DNA of 64,000 bases from JBFLVT01 sp036804525 (GCA_036804525.1 DAIRSE010000003.1:119232-183231), one strand, 5' to 3'; positions 49,353 through 59,167 are shown, counted from the stretch's first letter. Made by a program: numbers and translations. The notes: a model not told the origin generated them from the sequence alone.

Positions 49353-49982
49353 CTAAACACTTTCCAGCCTGATCGCCCGCTCCAGGCGAGACGCTATGCG
49401 TCCCAGCATTTGCGCCGATTCTGTAAATCTCTCTAACCCCTCATCGTCTTGCCGGAGCGACTGCAGGCAGGCACAGGCCTGTTCTATCGCTTCGGTCAAC
49501 CGCACGGTCTTCAGAGTGAGGTCGTGGACCGCTGTCAGAAGGCGGTATTTGCTCAGTCTGTAAACTGTATCTGCAAAGGTCTCCAGTTCACCTGCATTAC
49601 CGGCTACCTTAAGAAGCTCCTTAATGCGCAGTGTTACCTCAGGAAAAACACTGCGCACCTGGCGGCACCTTTGGAACAATCGCCCTGCGGCCTTTGTCAT
49701 TGCTTCAACTTCAGCGTCCTTTTCACGATCTGTGAGGCTCGCCATCTGACGCTGCCCGAGCCTAGCTAAATCGACGCTCAGAGCGGCCCCTTCGGCGGCA
49801 ATCATTAATAAACCCCTTGCAGCGCGGGTCAATGCTATCGCGTCGGCCAGGACATCACGAGCCGGAGCTTCGGCGCTTAAAGCAGCGGTATCCACAAGGT
49901 TGATTATCTTATCCTCGGTATACAGGGTATGTAAATTCAAGGTATCGTTTATTCGTTTCTGTTTCACGGCTAACCCCCCCAA
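49353..49982 (-). CDS. helical protein of unknown function
   Basis: 209 residues, nearly all helical (RDVLADAIALTRAARGLLMIAAEGAALSVDLARLG). Not recognised. It may pair with the neighbouring UspA gene. Confidence 0.5.
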   Translation of the reverse strand: MGGLAVKQKRINDTLNLHTLYTEDKIINLVDTAALSAEAPARDVLADAIALTRAARGLLMIAAEGAALSVDLARLGQRQMASLTDREKDAEVEAMTKAAGRLFQRCRQVRSVFPEVTLRIKELLKVAGNAGELETFADTVYRLSKYRLLTAVHDLTLKTVRLTEAIEQACACLQSLRQDDEGLERFTESAQMLGRIASRLERAIRLESV

Positions 49983-50087
49983 TTGGCATTAAGCACTGGC
50001 ATTGAGACATCGGATATGCATCAAATACTCTAGAACTTAATGCTCATTGCTATATGTCTTATCAGTATTTTGCATACTGACGCCTGG

Positions 50088-50528
50088 TTAACATACGACA
50101 GTAACGTTACAGGGACTCATATGTAAGACTTTGTAGGCTACGCTTCCAAGAGAAAGATTGCCGTTTTGTCGTGATGAACGCCCTCGCTTGCCGACAACTA
50201 TATGATCAAACCCTTCAGTTAGGGCATACCGGCAGAGAGTTAAACCCGGGTCTCCACCTGCTACGCTTTCAAAAACAGCGTCTACGCCTGCCTGAAACAT
50301 AAGGTCTTTGGCCATGCGCGTAACGCGGGAAACCTCATAGCCGCCGCCGGTAGCTGTTTGGCAGGCGGGGTCTCTATACAGGCTTTCCGGGAGCGGCCGG
50401 ACAACCACAACTGCGGTAATTTCAGTACCGGGGGTTTCACTCGCCATCTTGGCAGCATATCTTGCGGCACGTAACGAATATTCGGAACCATCCAGACCCA
50501 CGAGTACCTTAGGCACACTCCTCACCAT
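50088..50528 (-). CDS. universal stress protein family (UspA)
   Basis: 146 residues. VLVGLDGSEYSLRAARYAAKMA at the start and GFDHIVVGKRGRSSRQNGNLSLGSVAYKVLHMSPCNVTVV at the end, with the ATP-binding G-x2-G-x9-G-S/T loop. Cytoplasmic stress protein. Confidence 0.9.
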   Translation of the reverse strand: MVRSVPKVLVGLDGSEYSLRAARYAAKMASETPGTEITAVVVVRPLPESLYRDPACQTATGGGYEVSRVTRMAKDLMFQAGVDAVFESVAGGDPGLTLCRYALTEGFDHIVVGKRGRSSRQNGNLSLGSVAYKVLHMSPCNVTVVC

Positions 50529-50556
50529 CCCTAACTTGTGATATTGGGTACTTTCA

Positions 50557-50901
50557 CTAGCATAGAAGATGCATGCAGGCCGCTATTTTTCTGTGTCCCA
50601 ATTGTTTGTTGTAAAACTCCCAGGCCTGACCGGTAGGCATAATCACTGAATCGATGCCTTGTTCCCGCATATAAGACTTAAGCTCGTCAGGAACAAACAA
50701 GCAACCGGCAAAGCCCGTTCCGAACACTACAACTTCCGGCTTCTCGGCGAGGATCCACCCCACGTCTTTAAGGCTTACACGGTGTTCCGTTTCTCGCTTC
50801 CAGGGCTTTACACCGTTTTTCGTAAGGAGAATGTCCTCCTTGTAATTTTTATCACCCACACCCATTTCTCCATAAAAACAATATCTAATTTCCGGCTGCA
50901 T
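50557..50901 (-). CDS. Mth938/NDUFAF3-type domain protein
   Basis: About 114 residues from the ATG at 50901 (earlier start lacks an RBS). It has KPEVVVFGTGFAGCLFVPDELKSYMREQGIDSVIMPTGQAWEFYNKQ, the Mth938 beta-alpha fold pattern. It lies between two UspA genes and may share their transcript. Confidence 0.7.
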   Translation of the reverse strand: MQPEIRYCFYGEMGVGDKNYKEDILLTKNGVKPWKRETEHRVSLKDVGWILAEKPEVVVFGTGFAGCLFVPDELKSYMREQGIDSVIMPTGQAWEFYNKQLGHRKIAACMHLLC

Positions 50902-50924
50902 CAATCGTGCTACCCCCTTCCGTT

Positions 50925-51341
50925 TTAAACAACAATCACAGGACACGGACTAAGATGGAGAATCCGGTACGCAACGCTTCCCAGATAGCTCCCGCCCACT
51001 CTTTCTGCAGAACGTCCCTGTTTGCCAATGACAAGCTCATCAAAACCTTCCTGGGAAGCAACCAGGCAAATCAGTTCCCCGGGATCCAGACCGTAAATAT
51101 CTCGGATCTTTGCTTTGAGGCCGTACTGACCAAGGGTTTCCCGGATTTCTTTCTTAACGTTGGGTAGTTCGAGTCCGACACTCTCACCCTCAGAGTCAAG
51201 ATGCTGGGCCTGAAGAACCGGGAGAGAAACAATCAGCACCTCCAGCGTAGCGTTACCGCATTCCGCAACATCCTTTGCGGCCAGGCGCAACGCATCATAT
51301 GAACTCTGTGAACCATCCACAGCAACCAGTATGCGCTTCAC
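50925..51341 (-). CDS. universal stress protein family (UspA)
   Basis: 138 residues: RILVAVDGSQSSYDALRLAAKDV at the start, and GFDELVIGKQGRSAERVGGSYLGSVAYRILHLSPCPVIVV at the end with the G-x2-G-x9-G-S nucleotide loop. Second paralog in the cluster. Confidence 0.9.
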   Translation of the reverse strand: MKRILVAVDGSQSSYDALRLAAKDVAECGNATLEVLIVSLPVLQAQHLDSEGESVGLELPNVKKEIRETLGQYGLKAKIRDIYGLDPGELICLVASQEGFDELVIGKQGRSAERVGGSYLGSVAYRILHLSPCPVIVV

Positions 51342-51543
51342 ATTATCACCTTACCACTTTGTGATTGTGATTTTTAGCACAATATTTTAGTTTTAATTTA
51401 CCTGCTGAGTTCCTTCGTGTCAATCACCTGTCCGAGATTATTTAAGACCATCAACAGCCTTATACAAGAAATGGGGAGACAATGCTCGTTATGTCGGCTA
51501 TTTTTAACCTAACGGCTGCGGATTAGGATCTTGGAAAACAACA

Positions 51544-51564
51544 AAGGAGCCATTACGGCTCCTT
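51544..51564 (-). terminator. terminator of leuS
   Basis: AAGGAGCC-ATTAC-GGCTCCTT followed by TGTTGTTTTCC on the minus strand, about 45 bases after the leuS stop. A good terminator. Confidence 0.85.
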
Positions 51565-51589
51565 AAGAACTATAAAGGGTCTTGTTTTC

Positions 51590-51610
51590 TATCTCTTATC
51601 TCTTAAGTCT
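51590..51610. repeat. phased 7-bp repeat array
   Basis: TATCTCT, TATCTCT, TAAGTCT up to the leuS stop codon. Member of the host repeat set. Confidence 0.65.
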
Positions 51611-54099
51611 TACTTTGCAACGATATTGACCAGTTTGCCCGGCACGGAGATCATCTTCAGGACCTGCTTCCCTTCCAGCAAAGCTCGGATCCTGGGCTGG
51701 GAAAGAATCAATGTTTCGAGTTCGGAGGCACTGATATCGGCCGGCACCAGGATACGGTCACGGACTTTGCCGTTGATTTGGACAACCATAGTGACGTTGT
51801 CTTCAACAAGCATTTCGGGATCGTACTTCGGCCAGGCCTGCCGGTGAACACTCCCTTGGTAACCGCAGCGCTCCCAAAGCTCCTCGGCAATGAAAGGAGC
51901 AAACGGCGCAAGCAATAGAAGAAGATGTTCAACGGCCTCGTGCAGGACCGCCGGGTCCCGGTCGACCTCGGGAACACGATCCCGGTATTGGTAAAGGCCG
52001 TTGACCATTTCCATGATCGCACTGATTGCCGTATTGAAGTTGAATCTCTCGTCGATGTCCTCCGTGACTTTCTTGATGGTGTAGTGAGTCAGGCGGCGCA
52101 AGCCCCTGTTAACCCCCACCAGGTTATTGGAAGGCGTGCCGGGAGCAGTGCGAATCTCGTCACGTATGGAGTTCACCAGGCGCCACACGCGTTGCAGAAA
52201 GCGGTAACAACCCTCCACTCCCTGGTCGGACCATTCCAGGTCGCGTTCCGGCGGCGCGGCAAAAAGGATAAAGAGCCGGACCGTATCAGCCCCGTACTGA
52301 GCGATAATATCCTCCGGGCTGACGACATTGCCCTTGGACTTGGACATCTTAGCGCCATCCTTCAGGACCATGCCCTGGGTCAGAAGGTTGGCAAACGGTT
52401 CCTCGAAGTCGACCAAGTTCATGTCAAAAAGCACTTTGGTAAAAAAGCGCGAGTACAGCAAGTGCAGGATGGCGTGCTCGACCCCGCCGATATACTGGTC
52501 CACGGGACACCAGCGCTTAACAGCATTTACGTCAAAGGGCTGTTCATCATCCCGCGGGCTGATATAGCGAAAGTAATACCAGGACGAATCGATAAAAGTA
52601 TCCATCGTGTCGGTTTCCCGCTTGGCCGGCCCGCCGCATACAGGACAGGAGGTGTTTACAAAATCCGCTGCATCGACCAGCGGCGACTGCCCGGACGGCT
52701 TAAAGGCCACGTCGGAAGGCAGGATGACGGGAAGATGCTCCTCAGGAACCGGAACGGTACCGCAGCCGTCGCAGTAGACGATGGGAATGGGGCAGCCCCA
52801 GTAGCGCTGCCTCGAGATAAGCCAGTCGCGCAGGCGGTAATTAACCGTCTTCTTACCCAGCCCCAGTTTCTCCAGGTGTTTAGTGATTTCAGGAATAGCT
52901 TGTTTATTAGGCAGACCGTTAAACTGCCCGGAGTTAACGAGCACGCCGTCACCGTCGTAGGCCTCGGTCATGTCCCGGACGTTGATCTCGGCTCCCACCG
53001 GCTGAATGACGACCCTGATCGGCAGACCGTATTTCGTAGCAAACTCGAAGTCCCGCTGGTCATGGGCCGGAACGCCCATCACGCAACCGGTGCCGTACTC
53101 CAGCAAGACGTAATTGGCCGTCCAGATCGGTACAGCTTCACCGGTCAAGGGATTGATACAGGATGCGCCGATCGGGACACCCTGTTTCTCGGCCTCGCCG
53201 GAGGTCCGGTCAAGCTCGCTGAGATTGCGCGCCCGCTTTACGAACTCCTCGACCTCCGGGCGGCGTTCGGGAACCGTTAATTTTTCGACAAGAGCGTGCT
53301 CCGGCGCCAGCACCATATAGGTTACCCCAAACAGGGTGTCCGGGCGGGTTGTAAAGACGGTAATCTTTTCATCGGAACCAACCACGTCAAAAGTAATTTC
53401 GGCGCCTTCGCTTTTGCCGATCCAGTTCTCCTGCATAATCCGGACCTTGTCGGGCCACCCCTGGAGCTTCTGGAGGTCACGAAGCAGCCTCTCCGCGTAA
53501 TCAGTAATCTTCAGAAACCACTGGCTGAGTTCGCGCCGTTCGACGTCGGTTCCACAGCGCTCACAACGGCCGTGGACCACCTGCTCGTTGGCCAAAACGG
53601 TAGCACAGGCCGGACACCAGTTGACGGGGGCCTTTTTCTTATAGGCGAGACCACGCTTGTAAAACTGCAAAAAGAACCACTGTGTCCACCGGTAATACCC
53701 GGGGTGACAAGTGGCTATTTCCCGCTTCCAGTCATAACTCACCGCCATCTGCTTCAGCTGGCGGCGCATCTCATTGATGTTATCCCAGGTCCATTTGGCA
53801 GGGGGAATACCGTGCTTGATGGCCGCGTTTTCGGCCGGCAACCCGAAGGCGTCCCAGCCCATGGGGTGCAGAACGTCATAACCGCGCATCGTCTTGAACC
53901 GGGCAACCACGTCACCGATGGCGTAGTTACGAACATGTCCCATATGGAGTTTGCCGGACGGGTAGGGGAACATTTCAAGGCAGTAAAACTTGTGTTTGTC
54001 GGAGAAGTTCGGGACGTCGTAAAAATCTTCACTTTCCCAGCGTTGAGACCATTTCTCTTCGATTTCCGCGAAACGGTAGCGGTCTTCCAAAACACTCAC
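51610..54099 (-). CDS. leuS: leucyl-tRNA synthetase
   Basis: About 829 residues from a GTG at 54099 (or TTG 54090); the upstream frame is read out of repeat DNA. HIGH box PYPSGKLHMGHVRNYAIGD, KMSKSKGNVV box, editing domain and carboxy tail with the NGKVRDRI end are all present. Charges tRNA-Leu. Confidence 0.96.
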   Translation of the reverse strand: MSVLEDRYRFAEIEEKWSQRWESEDFYDVPNFSDKHKFYCLEMFPYPSGKLHMGHVRNYAIGDVVARFKTMRGYDVLHPMGWDAFGLPAENAAIKHGIPPAKWTWDNINEMRRQLKQMAVSYDWKREIATCHPGYYRWTQWFFLQFYKRGLAYKKKAPVNWCPACATVLANEQVVHGRCERCGTDVERRELSQWFLKITDYAERLLRDLQKLQGWPDKVRIMQENWIGKSEGAEITFDVVGSDEKITVFTTRPDTLFGVTYMVLAPEHALVEKLTVPERRPEVEEFVKRARNLSELDRTSGEAEKQGVPIGASCINPLTGEAVPIWTANYVLLEYGTGCVMGVPAHDQRDFEFATKYGLPIRVVIQPVGAEINVRDMTEAYDGDGVLVNSGQFNGLPNKQAIPEITKHLEKLGLGKKTVNYRLRDWLISRQRYWGCPIPIVYCDGCGTVPVPEEHLPVILPSDVAFKPSGQSPLVDAADFVNTSCPVCGGPAKRETDTMDTFIDSSWYYFRYISPRDDEQPFDVNAVKRWCPVDQYIGGVEHAILHLLYSRFFTKVLFDMNLVDFEEPFANLLTQGMVLKDGAKMSKSKGNVVSPEDIIAQYGADTVRLFILFAAPPERDLEWSDQGVEGCYRFLQRVWRLVNSIRDEIRTAPGTPSNNLVGVNRGLRRLTHYTIKKVTEDIDERFNFNTAISAIMEMVNGLYQYRDRVPEVDRDPAVLHEAVEHLLLLLAPFAPFIAEELWERCGYQGSVHRQAWPKYDPEMLVEDNVTMVVQINGKVRDRILVPADISASELETLILSQPRIRALLEGKQVLKMISVPGKLVNIVAK

Positions 54100-54112
54100 T
54101 CCAATTAAATCG

Positions 54113-54201
54113 GTCGTAGGTCGTAAGTCGTAAGTCGTAGGAAGAAGAAACAAGGTCAACTCCTAGTTTATCACTTACGACTTATGACTTATTACTTACG
54201 A
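54113..54201. repeat. two phased 7-bp repeat arrays
   Basis: GTCGTAG, GTCGTAA, GTCGTAA, GTCGTAG (54113-54140), and CTTACGA, CTTATGA, CTTATTA, CTTACGA (54174-54201). They read into an apparent leuS amino extension, which is therefore probably not coding. Confidence 0.8.
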
Positions 54202-54259
54202 CCAAATTATAAAGCCCCCAACCTTAAAAGGCTAGAGGCTCCTTACCAGAATTTAAGTT

Positions 54260-54334
54260 TGGTGGAGCTGGCGGGGATCGAACCCGCGACCTCTACCATG
54301 CCAAGGTAGCGCGCTCCCACTGCGCTACAGCCCC
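54260..54334 (-). tRNA. tRNA-Ala(GGC)
   Basis: 75 bases with encoded CCA. Acceptor GGGGCTG/CAGCTCC, anticodon arm CTACC-TTGGCAT-GGTAG (anticodon GGC), T-arm GCGGG-TTCGATC-CCCGC. Canonical. Confidence 0.95.
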
Positions 54335-54396
54335 ATCACACTTTTCAATTATAGGGCACGGCGCCTGCGAAGTCAACAGCCAGTTTGGACATTATC

Positions 54397-54452
54397 CTAC
54401 GTCCTAATTCCTACGTCTTACGTCTTAAGTCCTAAGCCCTGTTTCCTAAGTC
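54397..54452. repeat. phased 7-bp repeat array
   Basis: CTACGTC, CTAATTC, CTACGTC, TTACGTC, TTAAGTC, CTAAGCC, CTGTTTC, CTAAGTC; eight units in phase, running into the rsfS stop. Confidence 0.8.
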
Positions 54453-54838
54453 TGCAAGCCTACCTGGAGACTGACCACAGGTGCGTCTCCCCACAAGCGT
54501 TCCAGGTTGTAAAACACTCTCTCCTCTTCGACAAAAACGTGAACAATCACGCTGCCGTAGTCGAGCAAGACCCACCGCCCTTCACGGTAGCCTTCCCGGC
54601 GCAACGGAGGAATACCCTGTTCCTTAAGGGTTTCCTGGATATGATCGGCAATGGCCTTGACATGCGTCGTGGAACGCCCGCTGATGATGACGAAGTAGTC
54701 GCCGATTATCGTCAGTTTGCCAATATCAAGGACAGTTATATCATAGCCGCGCGTATCCTGCGCGGCCTTGACACAGGTCTCAGCCAGCGTTTGCGGATCC
54801 AATAACAACACTCCCTCCGGTTCCTCCGGGAGCAGCAT
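54446..54838 (-). CDS. rsfS: ribosomal silencing factor RsfS
   Basis: 130 residues: LAETCVKAAQDTRGYDITVLDIGKLTIIGDYFVIISGRSTTHVKAIADHIQE, and RREGYREGRWVLLDYGSVIVHVF, the DUF143 family. It binds L14 and blocks subunit joining. A downstream GTG/TTG (54811/54808) behind GGAGGG is a likely alternative start. Confidence 0.93.
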   Translation of the reverse strand: MLLPEEPEGVLLLDPQTLAETCVKAAQDTRGYDITVLDIGKLTIIGDYFVIISGRSTTHVKAIADHIQETLKEQGIPPLRREGYREGRWVLLDYGSVIVHVFVEEERVFYNLERLWGDAPVVSLQVGLQT

Positions 54839-54843
54839 GTCAC

Positions 54844-55116
54844 CTAATAATTGCGGCCTTCTTCCCTGGCCCTGGCTTCGTTGACGGTAATAATCCGTCC
54901 GCCGACCTCGGTGCCGTTGACAGCCGACACCATGGCCTCGGCATCCTCATCCCTGACCTCAACGAAACCGAAGCCGCGGGAACGCCCGGTCTGACGGTCG
55001 GTTATGATCCGGGCGGATATAACTTCTCCGTACGGCCGGAAAATCGCCTCCAGATCTTCAGGCTTCGTGGCCCAGGGCAAATTGCCCACGTATAGGGTGC
55101 GCACTACCCAAGTCAC
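54844..55116 (-). CDS. RRM RNA-binding protein
   Basis: 90 residues, one RRM: RNP2 LYVGNLPW and RNP1 RGFGFVEV, with a short Arg/Glu tail. Such small RRM proteins occur in many Clostridia and act on RNA. Confidence 0.88.
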   Translation of the reverse strand: MTWVVRTLYVGNLPWATKPEDLEAIFRPYGEVISARIITDRQTGRSRGFGFVEVRDEDAEAMVSAVNGTEVGGRIITVNEARAREEGRNY

Positions 55117-55168
55117 CTCTTTCGCAGTTTATTGTATTATTTGCAATATCGCCGGCAGTGATGCAAGC

Positions 55169-55786
55169 CTAACGATAAAGCCCATAGGTCATGATGTAAG
55201 CCTCGACATTTTCGGGTAAAAGGTACTTAATCGGCCGGCCCTCACGAACACGCCTGCGGATGTCAGACGACGAAATAGCCAGTTCCGGCGTTTCAAAGGG
55301 GATAATCTTTCGCATGAGATGCTTGGGCAGTTTGCTCAGCTTATCATTCAAGTTGGTCAGATCATAGCCTGGTCGCCTGACAGCGACAAAAAAACACATT
55401 TGGAGGAGTTCCTGCACCCTGTGCCAGATGAGAATCTCCTGAATAGCATCTGCACCGGTAATAAAAAATATCTGTTCGGGTTTGAGCTCGCGTTGAAGCT
55501 CGCCGATTGTGTCATAGGTATATGAAGGCCCGGGACGCTTTATTTCAAGATCCAGCACTTCAAAGAAAGGATTGGAGGCAATAGCCAAAGCCGTCATGGT
55601 CAGCCGGTGGGCGGGTTCGGATATTGCTATGCAGGGCTTGTGGGGCGGTCTGCCAGCCGGGATGAAGAATACCTTGTCTAATTGCAACTCGTAGCGGGCA
55701 CCCTCTGCGGCAACCAAATGGCCGTAGTGAACGGGATCAAAAGTCCCGCCCATAACTCCTATCCTGCAAAGGCCTCCGCTCTGCAT
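55169..55786 (-). CDS. nadD: nicotinate-nucleotide adenylyltransferase
   Basis: About 205 residues from the ATG at 55786. The upstream 50 codons come from repeat DNA and are not coding. VMGGTFDPVHYGHL near the start, then FFITGADAIQEILIWH and ISSSDIRRRVREGRPIKYLLPENVEAYI are NadD. NAD synthesis. Confidence 0.92.
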   Translation of the reverse strand: MQSGGLCRIGVMGGTFDPVHYGHLVAAEGARYELQLDKVFFIPAGRPPHKPCIAISEPAHRLTMTALAIASNPFFEVLDLEIKRPGPSYTYDTIGELQRELKPEQIFFITGADAIQEILIWHRVQELLQMCFFVAVRRPGYDLTNLNDKLSKLPKHLMRKIIPFETPELAISSSDIRRRVREGRPIKYLLPENVEAYIMTYGLYR

Positions 55787-55801
55787 CGGCCTTCGCCTTC
55801 G

Positions 55802-55880
55802 CGTCGTACGTCGTTCGCCGTTCGTCGTACGTGGCTGATCCAGGTCCCTATTCATCGTATGTCGTACGCCGTACGTCGTT
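55802..55880. repeat. phased 7-bp repeat array
   Basis: CGTCGTA, CGTCGTT, CGCCGTT, CGTCGTA, then after a break TGTCGTA, CGCCGTA, CGTCGTT. It sits just upstream of the nadD start. Confidence 0.8.
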
Positions 55881-55959
55881 CGCAAATGGTCCATCAGCCG
55901 GTTTGCTGATTGCTCGCCGTTAGACACTGTAATCAAAATCGTCCGGTCCCCTAATGCCT

Positions 55960-56136
55960 CTACTTAGTCTTCTTACAGGACTCACGCAGGCGGTAGAGCT
56001 TCTTGCCAATGGCATCGCAAGCTTCGTCAAACCTAAGAAATGTTTCCTCATCAATATAATCGAAGTCCTTGCACAATTCAACCAGTACTCTAACCTCGTT
56101 GCAGGAACCTATTGCGGTTCGCAGAAAGTGTTGTAC
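55960..56136 (-). pseudogene. fragment of a four-helix-bundle (23S rRNA-IVP-type) protein
   Basis: FLRTAIGSCNEVRVLVELCKDFDYIDEETFLRFDEACDAIGKKLYRLRES matches the carboxy half of four-helix-bundle IVP-type proteins. The amino half is absent and replaced by repeat-derived codons. It probably does not make a functional protein. Confidence 0.6.
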
Positions 56137-56177
56137 GACGTACTGCGGACGACGCCGTTCGTAAGCCTGTTTAAGGC

Positions 56178-57440
56178 TTACGAACGGATCTGGCCTGTGC
56201 CGTAGCAAATATATTTGATCGTCGTCAGTTCTTTCAAGCCCATGGGGCCTCTGGCGTGCAGCTTCTGCGTCGAGATGCCGATCTCGGCGCCAAAACCAAA
56301 CTGGTAGCCATCTGTGAAACGGGTCGAAGCGTTAACATAGACAGCCGCGGCGTCAACTTCCTGAATAAATCGCCGCGCCCTGGTGTAATTCTCAGTGACA
56401 ATGGCCTCCGAATGCTTGGTGCCGTAACGATAGATGTGTTCAATGGCCTGATCCAAGCCGTCCACGACACGCACGGCCAGAATTAAATCCAGGTATTCGG
56501 TAGCCCAGTCAAGCTCGGTAGCCGGTTTAACCCAATCCGCAAACGACCGCGTCCTTTCGTCGCCGCGCACCTCCACCCCCGCCTCGCGCAGTTTCGGCAG
56601 TAAACCGGGCAGGAAGGCATCAGCAACGGGGGCATCGACAAGCAGAGTCTCCATAGCGTTGCACACCCCGGGGCGCTGGCACTTGGCATTGATGACAATT
56701 TTTGCCGCCATCTCGAGGTCGGCATCGCGGTCAACAAAGACATGGCAGTTCCCGACACCTGTTTCAATCACAGGAACGGTGGCGTTCTGCACGACAAACT
56801 GGATCAGCCCCGCCCCCCCGCGTGGGATGACGACGTCGAGGTAACCGTTCATTTTCAGCATGATCCCTACCGCTGCACGGTCCGTTACATCCACAAGCTC
56901 GATGCAGCCCTCGGGGGCCCCCGCCCCGACGGCCGCCTCGGCGATGATTCCGGCAATTACGCGGTTGGAATTAATAGCCTCCGAGCCGCCCCTCAACAAG
57001 ACGGCATTACCCGCCTTCAAGCACAAGCCTGCGGCGTCAACCGTAACATTGGGCCGTGCTTCGTAAATGATGCCGATAACGCCGAGGGGGACACGCATCT
57101 GGCCGACCTGCAGCCCGTTCGGCCGCGTCCACATTCCCAGAACCTCGCCAACAGGATCCGGCAGGCCGGCGACCGCCCGCAGTCCTTCCGCCATATCGGC
57201 GATACGGGCTTCATTCAGCATGAGACGGTCGAGCAAGGCTTTGGACAGGCCTTTCTCTCTGCCGGCCTCCATATCGAGCTCGTTGGCCGCCAGGATTTCT
57301 CTGCTTCTGGCCAACAGGGCGTCGGCCATCGCCCCAAGGGCCTTATCCTTGACGTTTGTGGGCAAGTAAGCCAGGCGTCTGGCTGCACTCCGGCAGCGGG
57401 CGGCCCTTTCTTCTAACGCACGTTTGATCTCATCACTCAT
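56178..57440 (-). CDS. proA: gamma-glutamyl phosphate reductase
   Basis: 420 residues: LLRGGSEAINSNRVIAGI, PRGGAGLIQFVV, CQRPGVCNAMETLLVD with the catalytic Cys. Second step of proline synthesis. It forms an operon with the HIT gene and proB. Confidence 0.95.
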   Translation of the reverse strand: MSDEIKRALEERAARCRSAARRLAYLPTNVKDKALGAMADALLARSREILAANELDMEAGREKGLSKALLDRLMLNEARIADMAEGLRAVAGLPDPVGEVLGMWTRPNGLQVGQMRVPLGVIGIIYEARPNVTVDAAGLCLKAGNAVLLRGGSEAINSNRVIAGIIAEAAVGAGAPEGCIELVDVTDRAAVGIMLKMNGYLDVVIPRGGAGLIQFVVQNATVPVIETGVGNCHVFVDRDADLEMAAKIVINAKCQRPGVCNAMETLLVDAPVADAFLPGLLPKLREAGVEVRGDERTRSFADWVKPATELDWATEYLDLILAVRVVDGLDQAIEHIYRYGTKHSEAIVTENYTRARRFIQEVDAAAVYVNASTRFTDGYQFGFGAEIGISTQKLHARGPMGLKELTTIKYICYGTGQIRS

Positions 57441-57942
57441 GCGCGTTCTCCTCCTGTTCTTGCCGCATGGCCTCCTTCAGTTTGCGATAGGTGTCATCCA
57501 GCGACTCGGAGATGACCTTAACATCCCCGAATACCGGCATAAAATTGACATCCCCGTTCCACCTCGGCACGATATGGATGTGGAAGTGGCCGGGAATTCC
57601 CGCGCCGGCCACTCGGCCCACGTTGATGCCGATGTTAAAACCGTCGGGTTTCATCGCCCGGCGCAAAAGCCGCGCCATCCAGCGCGTAACCTCGAAAAGC
57701 TCCTGCAACTCCTCACCGCTCAGATCATCCATTTCCCCCACATGGCGCTGAGGAGCGATCAGGAGGTGCCCGTTATTGTACGGGTATAGGTTAAGCAGCA
57801 CAAAACAGCGATCGGTTCTTGCAAGCACGTAATTTTCCTGATCACGGCTGTCTTTAAACTTTTGGCAAAAGATACACTCCGGATCCGGTTCGATAGCGCC
57901 GGTTACGTATTTTGAACGCCAAGGAGCCCATAATCTGTCCAT
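57433..57942 (-). CDS. HIT family hydrolase
   Basis: 169 residues with GHFHIHIVPRW (HxHxH) and a CIFCQK zinc-like site. The family (GalT/Fhit-type) hydrolyses dinucleoside polyphosphates such as Ap4A. 8-base overlap with proA. Confidence 0.85.
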   Translation of the reverse strand: MDRLWAPWRSKYVTGAIEPDPECIFCQKFKDSRDQENYVLARTDRCFVLLNLYPYNNGHLLIAPQRHVGEMDDLSGEELQELFEVTRWMARLLRRAMKPDGFNIGINVGRVAGAGIPGHFHIHIVPRWNGDVNFMPVFGDVKVISESLDDTYRKLKEAMRQEQEENAHE

Positions 57943-57968
57943 TTCCTTAACACCTCAATCAGATTAGC

Positions 57969-59153
57969 CTATTGCTTGATGCCGGTGCCATTCTGGGCGA
58001 CGGCCATGTTGTTGCGGTGAATGACTTCGTGCGAGCGTTCCCGGCCAAGCATCGCCCTGATTTCAGCCGTCTTGGCCCCCATAATCTTGGCCACCTCTTC
58101 GGCTGAAAAATTAACAATGCCGCGGGCGATTTCGGAGCCCTCCGGATTTATAACACTGACGGTTTGGCCAGGGCGGAAATCGCCCTCAACCTTGACGACC
58201 CCGGAAGGAAGCAGGCTCTTCCCGCGTTCCAGCAGGGCACGGGCCGCGCCCTCGTCAACGTAGATCCGGCCCTTAGCGGCAGCGCCGAAGGCAATCCACC
58301 GCTTTTTTGCTTCAAGCCTGTGATGGGATGCCCAGAAAACAGTGCCTACGTCCCCGCCGGAGACGATCCTGCGGATAACGTTTTGTTCACCGCCCCGGGC
58401 AATGACCATCACCGTACCGGATTGGGTGGCCACTTTGGCGGCGTGGAGTTTGGTCACCATACCTCCGGTGCCGAACGGTGTCCCCGCTTTTCCAGCCAGG
58501 GCTTCAATCTCGGGAGTGATTTCGCTTACCTCAGGGATAAATTCGGCCTGAGGATCTTCACGCGGGTCGGCCGTGTACAGCCCGTCGATATCCGAGAGCA
58601 AAATCAGCAAGTCGGCGTTGATTAGCCCGGCTACAAGGGCTGAAAGCAAATCGTTGTCGCCGACCTTGATTTCGTCAACGGCAACGGTATCGTTCTCATT
58701 GATCACAGGCACTACCCCGAAAGAAAGGAGGGCATTCAAAGCGTTTCGGGCATTATTAAACCTCTTGCGGTCGGCAAAGTCCTCCCTGGCCAGCAGGACC
58801 TGACCGACAGTTACTCCGTATTCGGCAAAAAACTTTTCGTACATATGCATAAGAATACCCTGACCGACCGCCGCGCAGGCCTGCTTAGCCGGAATCGCCT
58901 TGGGACGCCGTTCCAGGCCCAGCTTGCCGATCCCGGCGCTGATGGCACCCGAAGTAACAAGAATGATTTCTTTCCCCTGATTCTTCAGATCGGCCATCTG
59001 GCGAACCAAGTTCTCCATGCAAGCCAGGTTGAGTTTGCCGTTCGGATAGGCCAGTGTGCTGGAGCCGACCTTAATAACGATGCGCCGTGAACCGGCGAAA
59101 TCGCTTCTTGCTTCCACTTGTTCCACCTTACGCATCAGTTTATTATTGAGCAT
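57969..59153 (-). CDS. proB: glutamate 5-kinase with PUA domain
   Basis: 394 residues: VIKVGSSTLAYPNGKL, EIILVTSGAISAGI and the carboxy PUA (GRIYVDEGAARALLERGKSLLPSGV). Phosphorylates glutamate for proline synthesis; the first ATG may be 6 codons further on. Confidence 0.95.
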   Translation of the reverse strand: MLNNKLMRKVEQVEARSDFAGSRRIVIKVGSSTLAYPNGKLNLACMENLVRQMADLKNQGKEIILVTSGAISAGIGKLGLERRPKAIPAKQACAAVGQGILMHMYEKFFAEYGVTVGQVLLAREDFADRKRFNNARNALNALLSFGVVPVINENDTVAVDEIKVGDNDLLSALVAGLINADLLILLSDIDGLYTADPREDPQAEFIPEVSEITPEIEALAGKAGTPFGTGGMVTKLHAAKVATQSGTVMVIARGGEQNVIRRIVSGGDVGTVFWASHHRLEAKKRWIAFGAAAKGRIYVDEGAARALLERGKSLLPSGVVKVEGDFRPGQTVSVINPEGSEIARGIVNFSAEEVAKIMGAKTAEIRAMLGRERSHEVIHRNNMAVAQNGTGIKQ

Positions 59154-59167
59154 AGCACAAGCAGCCT

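Noticed and set aside
54100..54159. Longer amino end of LeuS
   Set aside because: The extra codons are translated from the 7-bp repeats and are absent from the family.
55787..55936. Fifty extra residues at the NadD amino end
   Set aside because: The region is repeat DNA, and family members start near the GGTFDP box.
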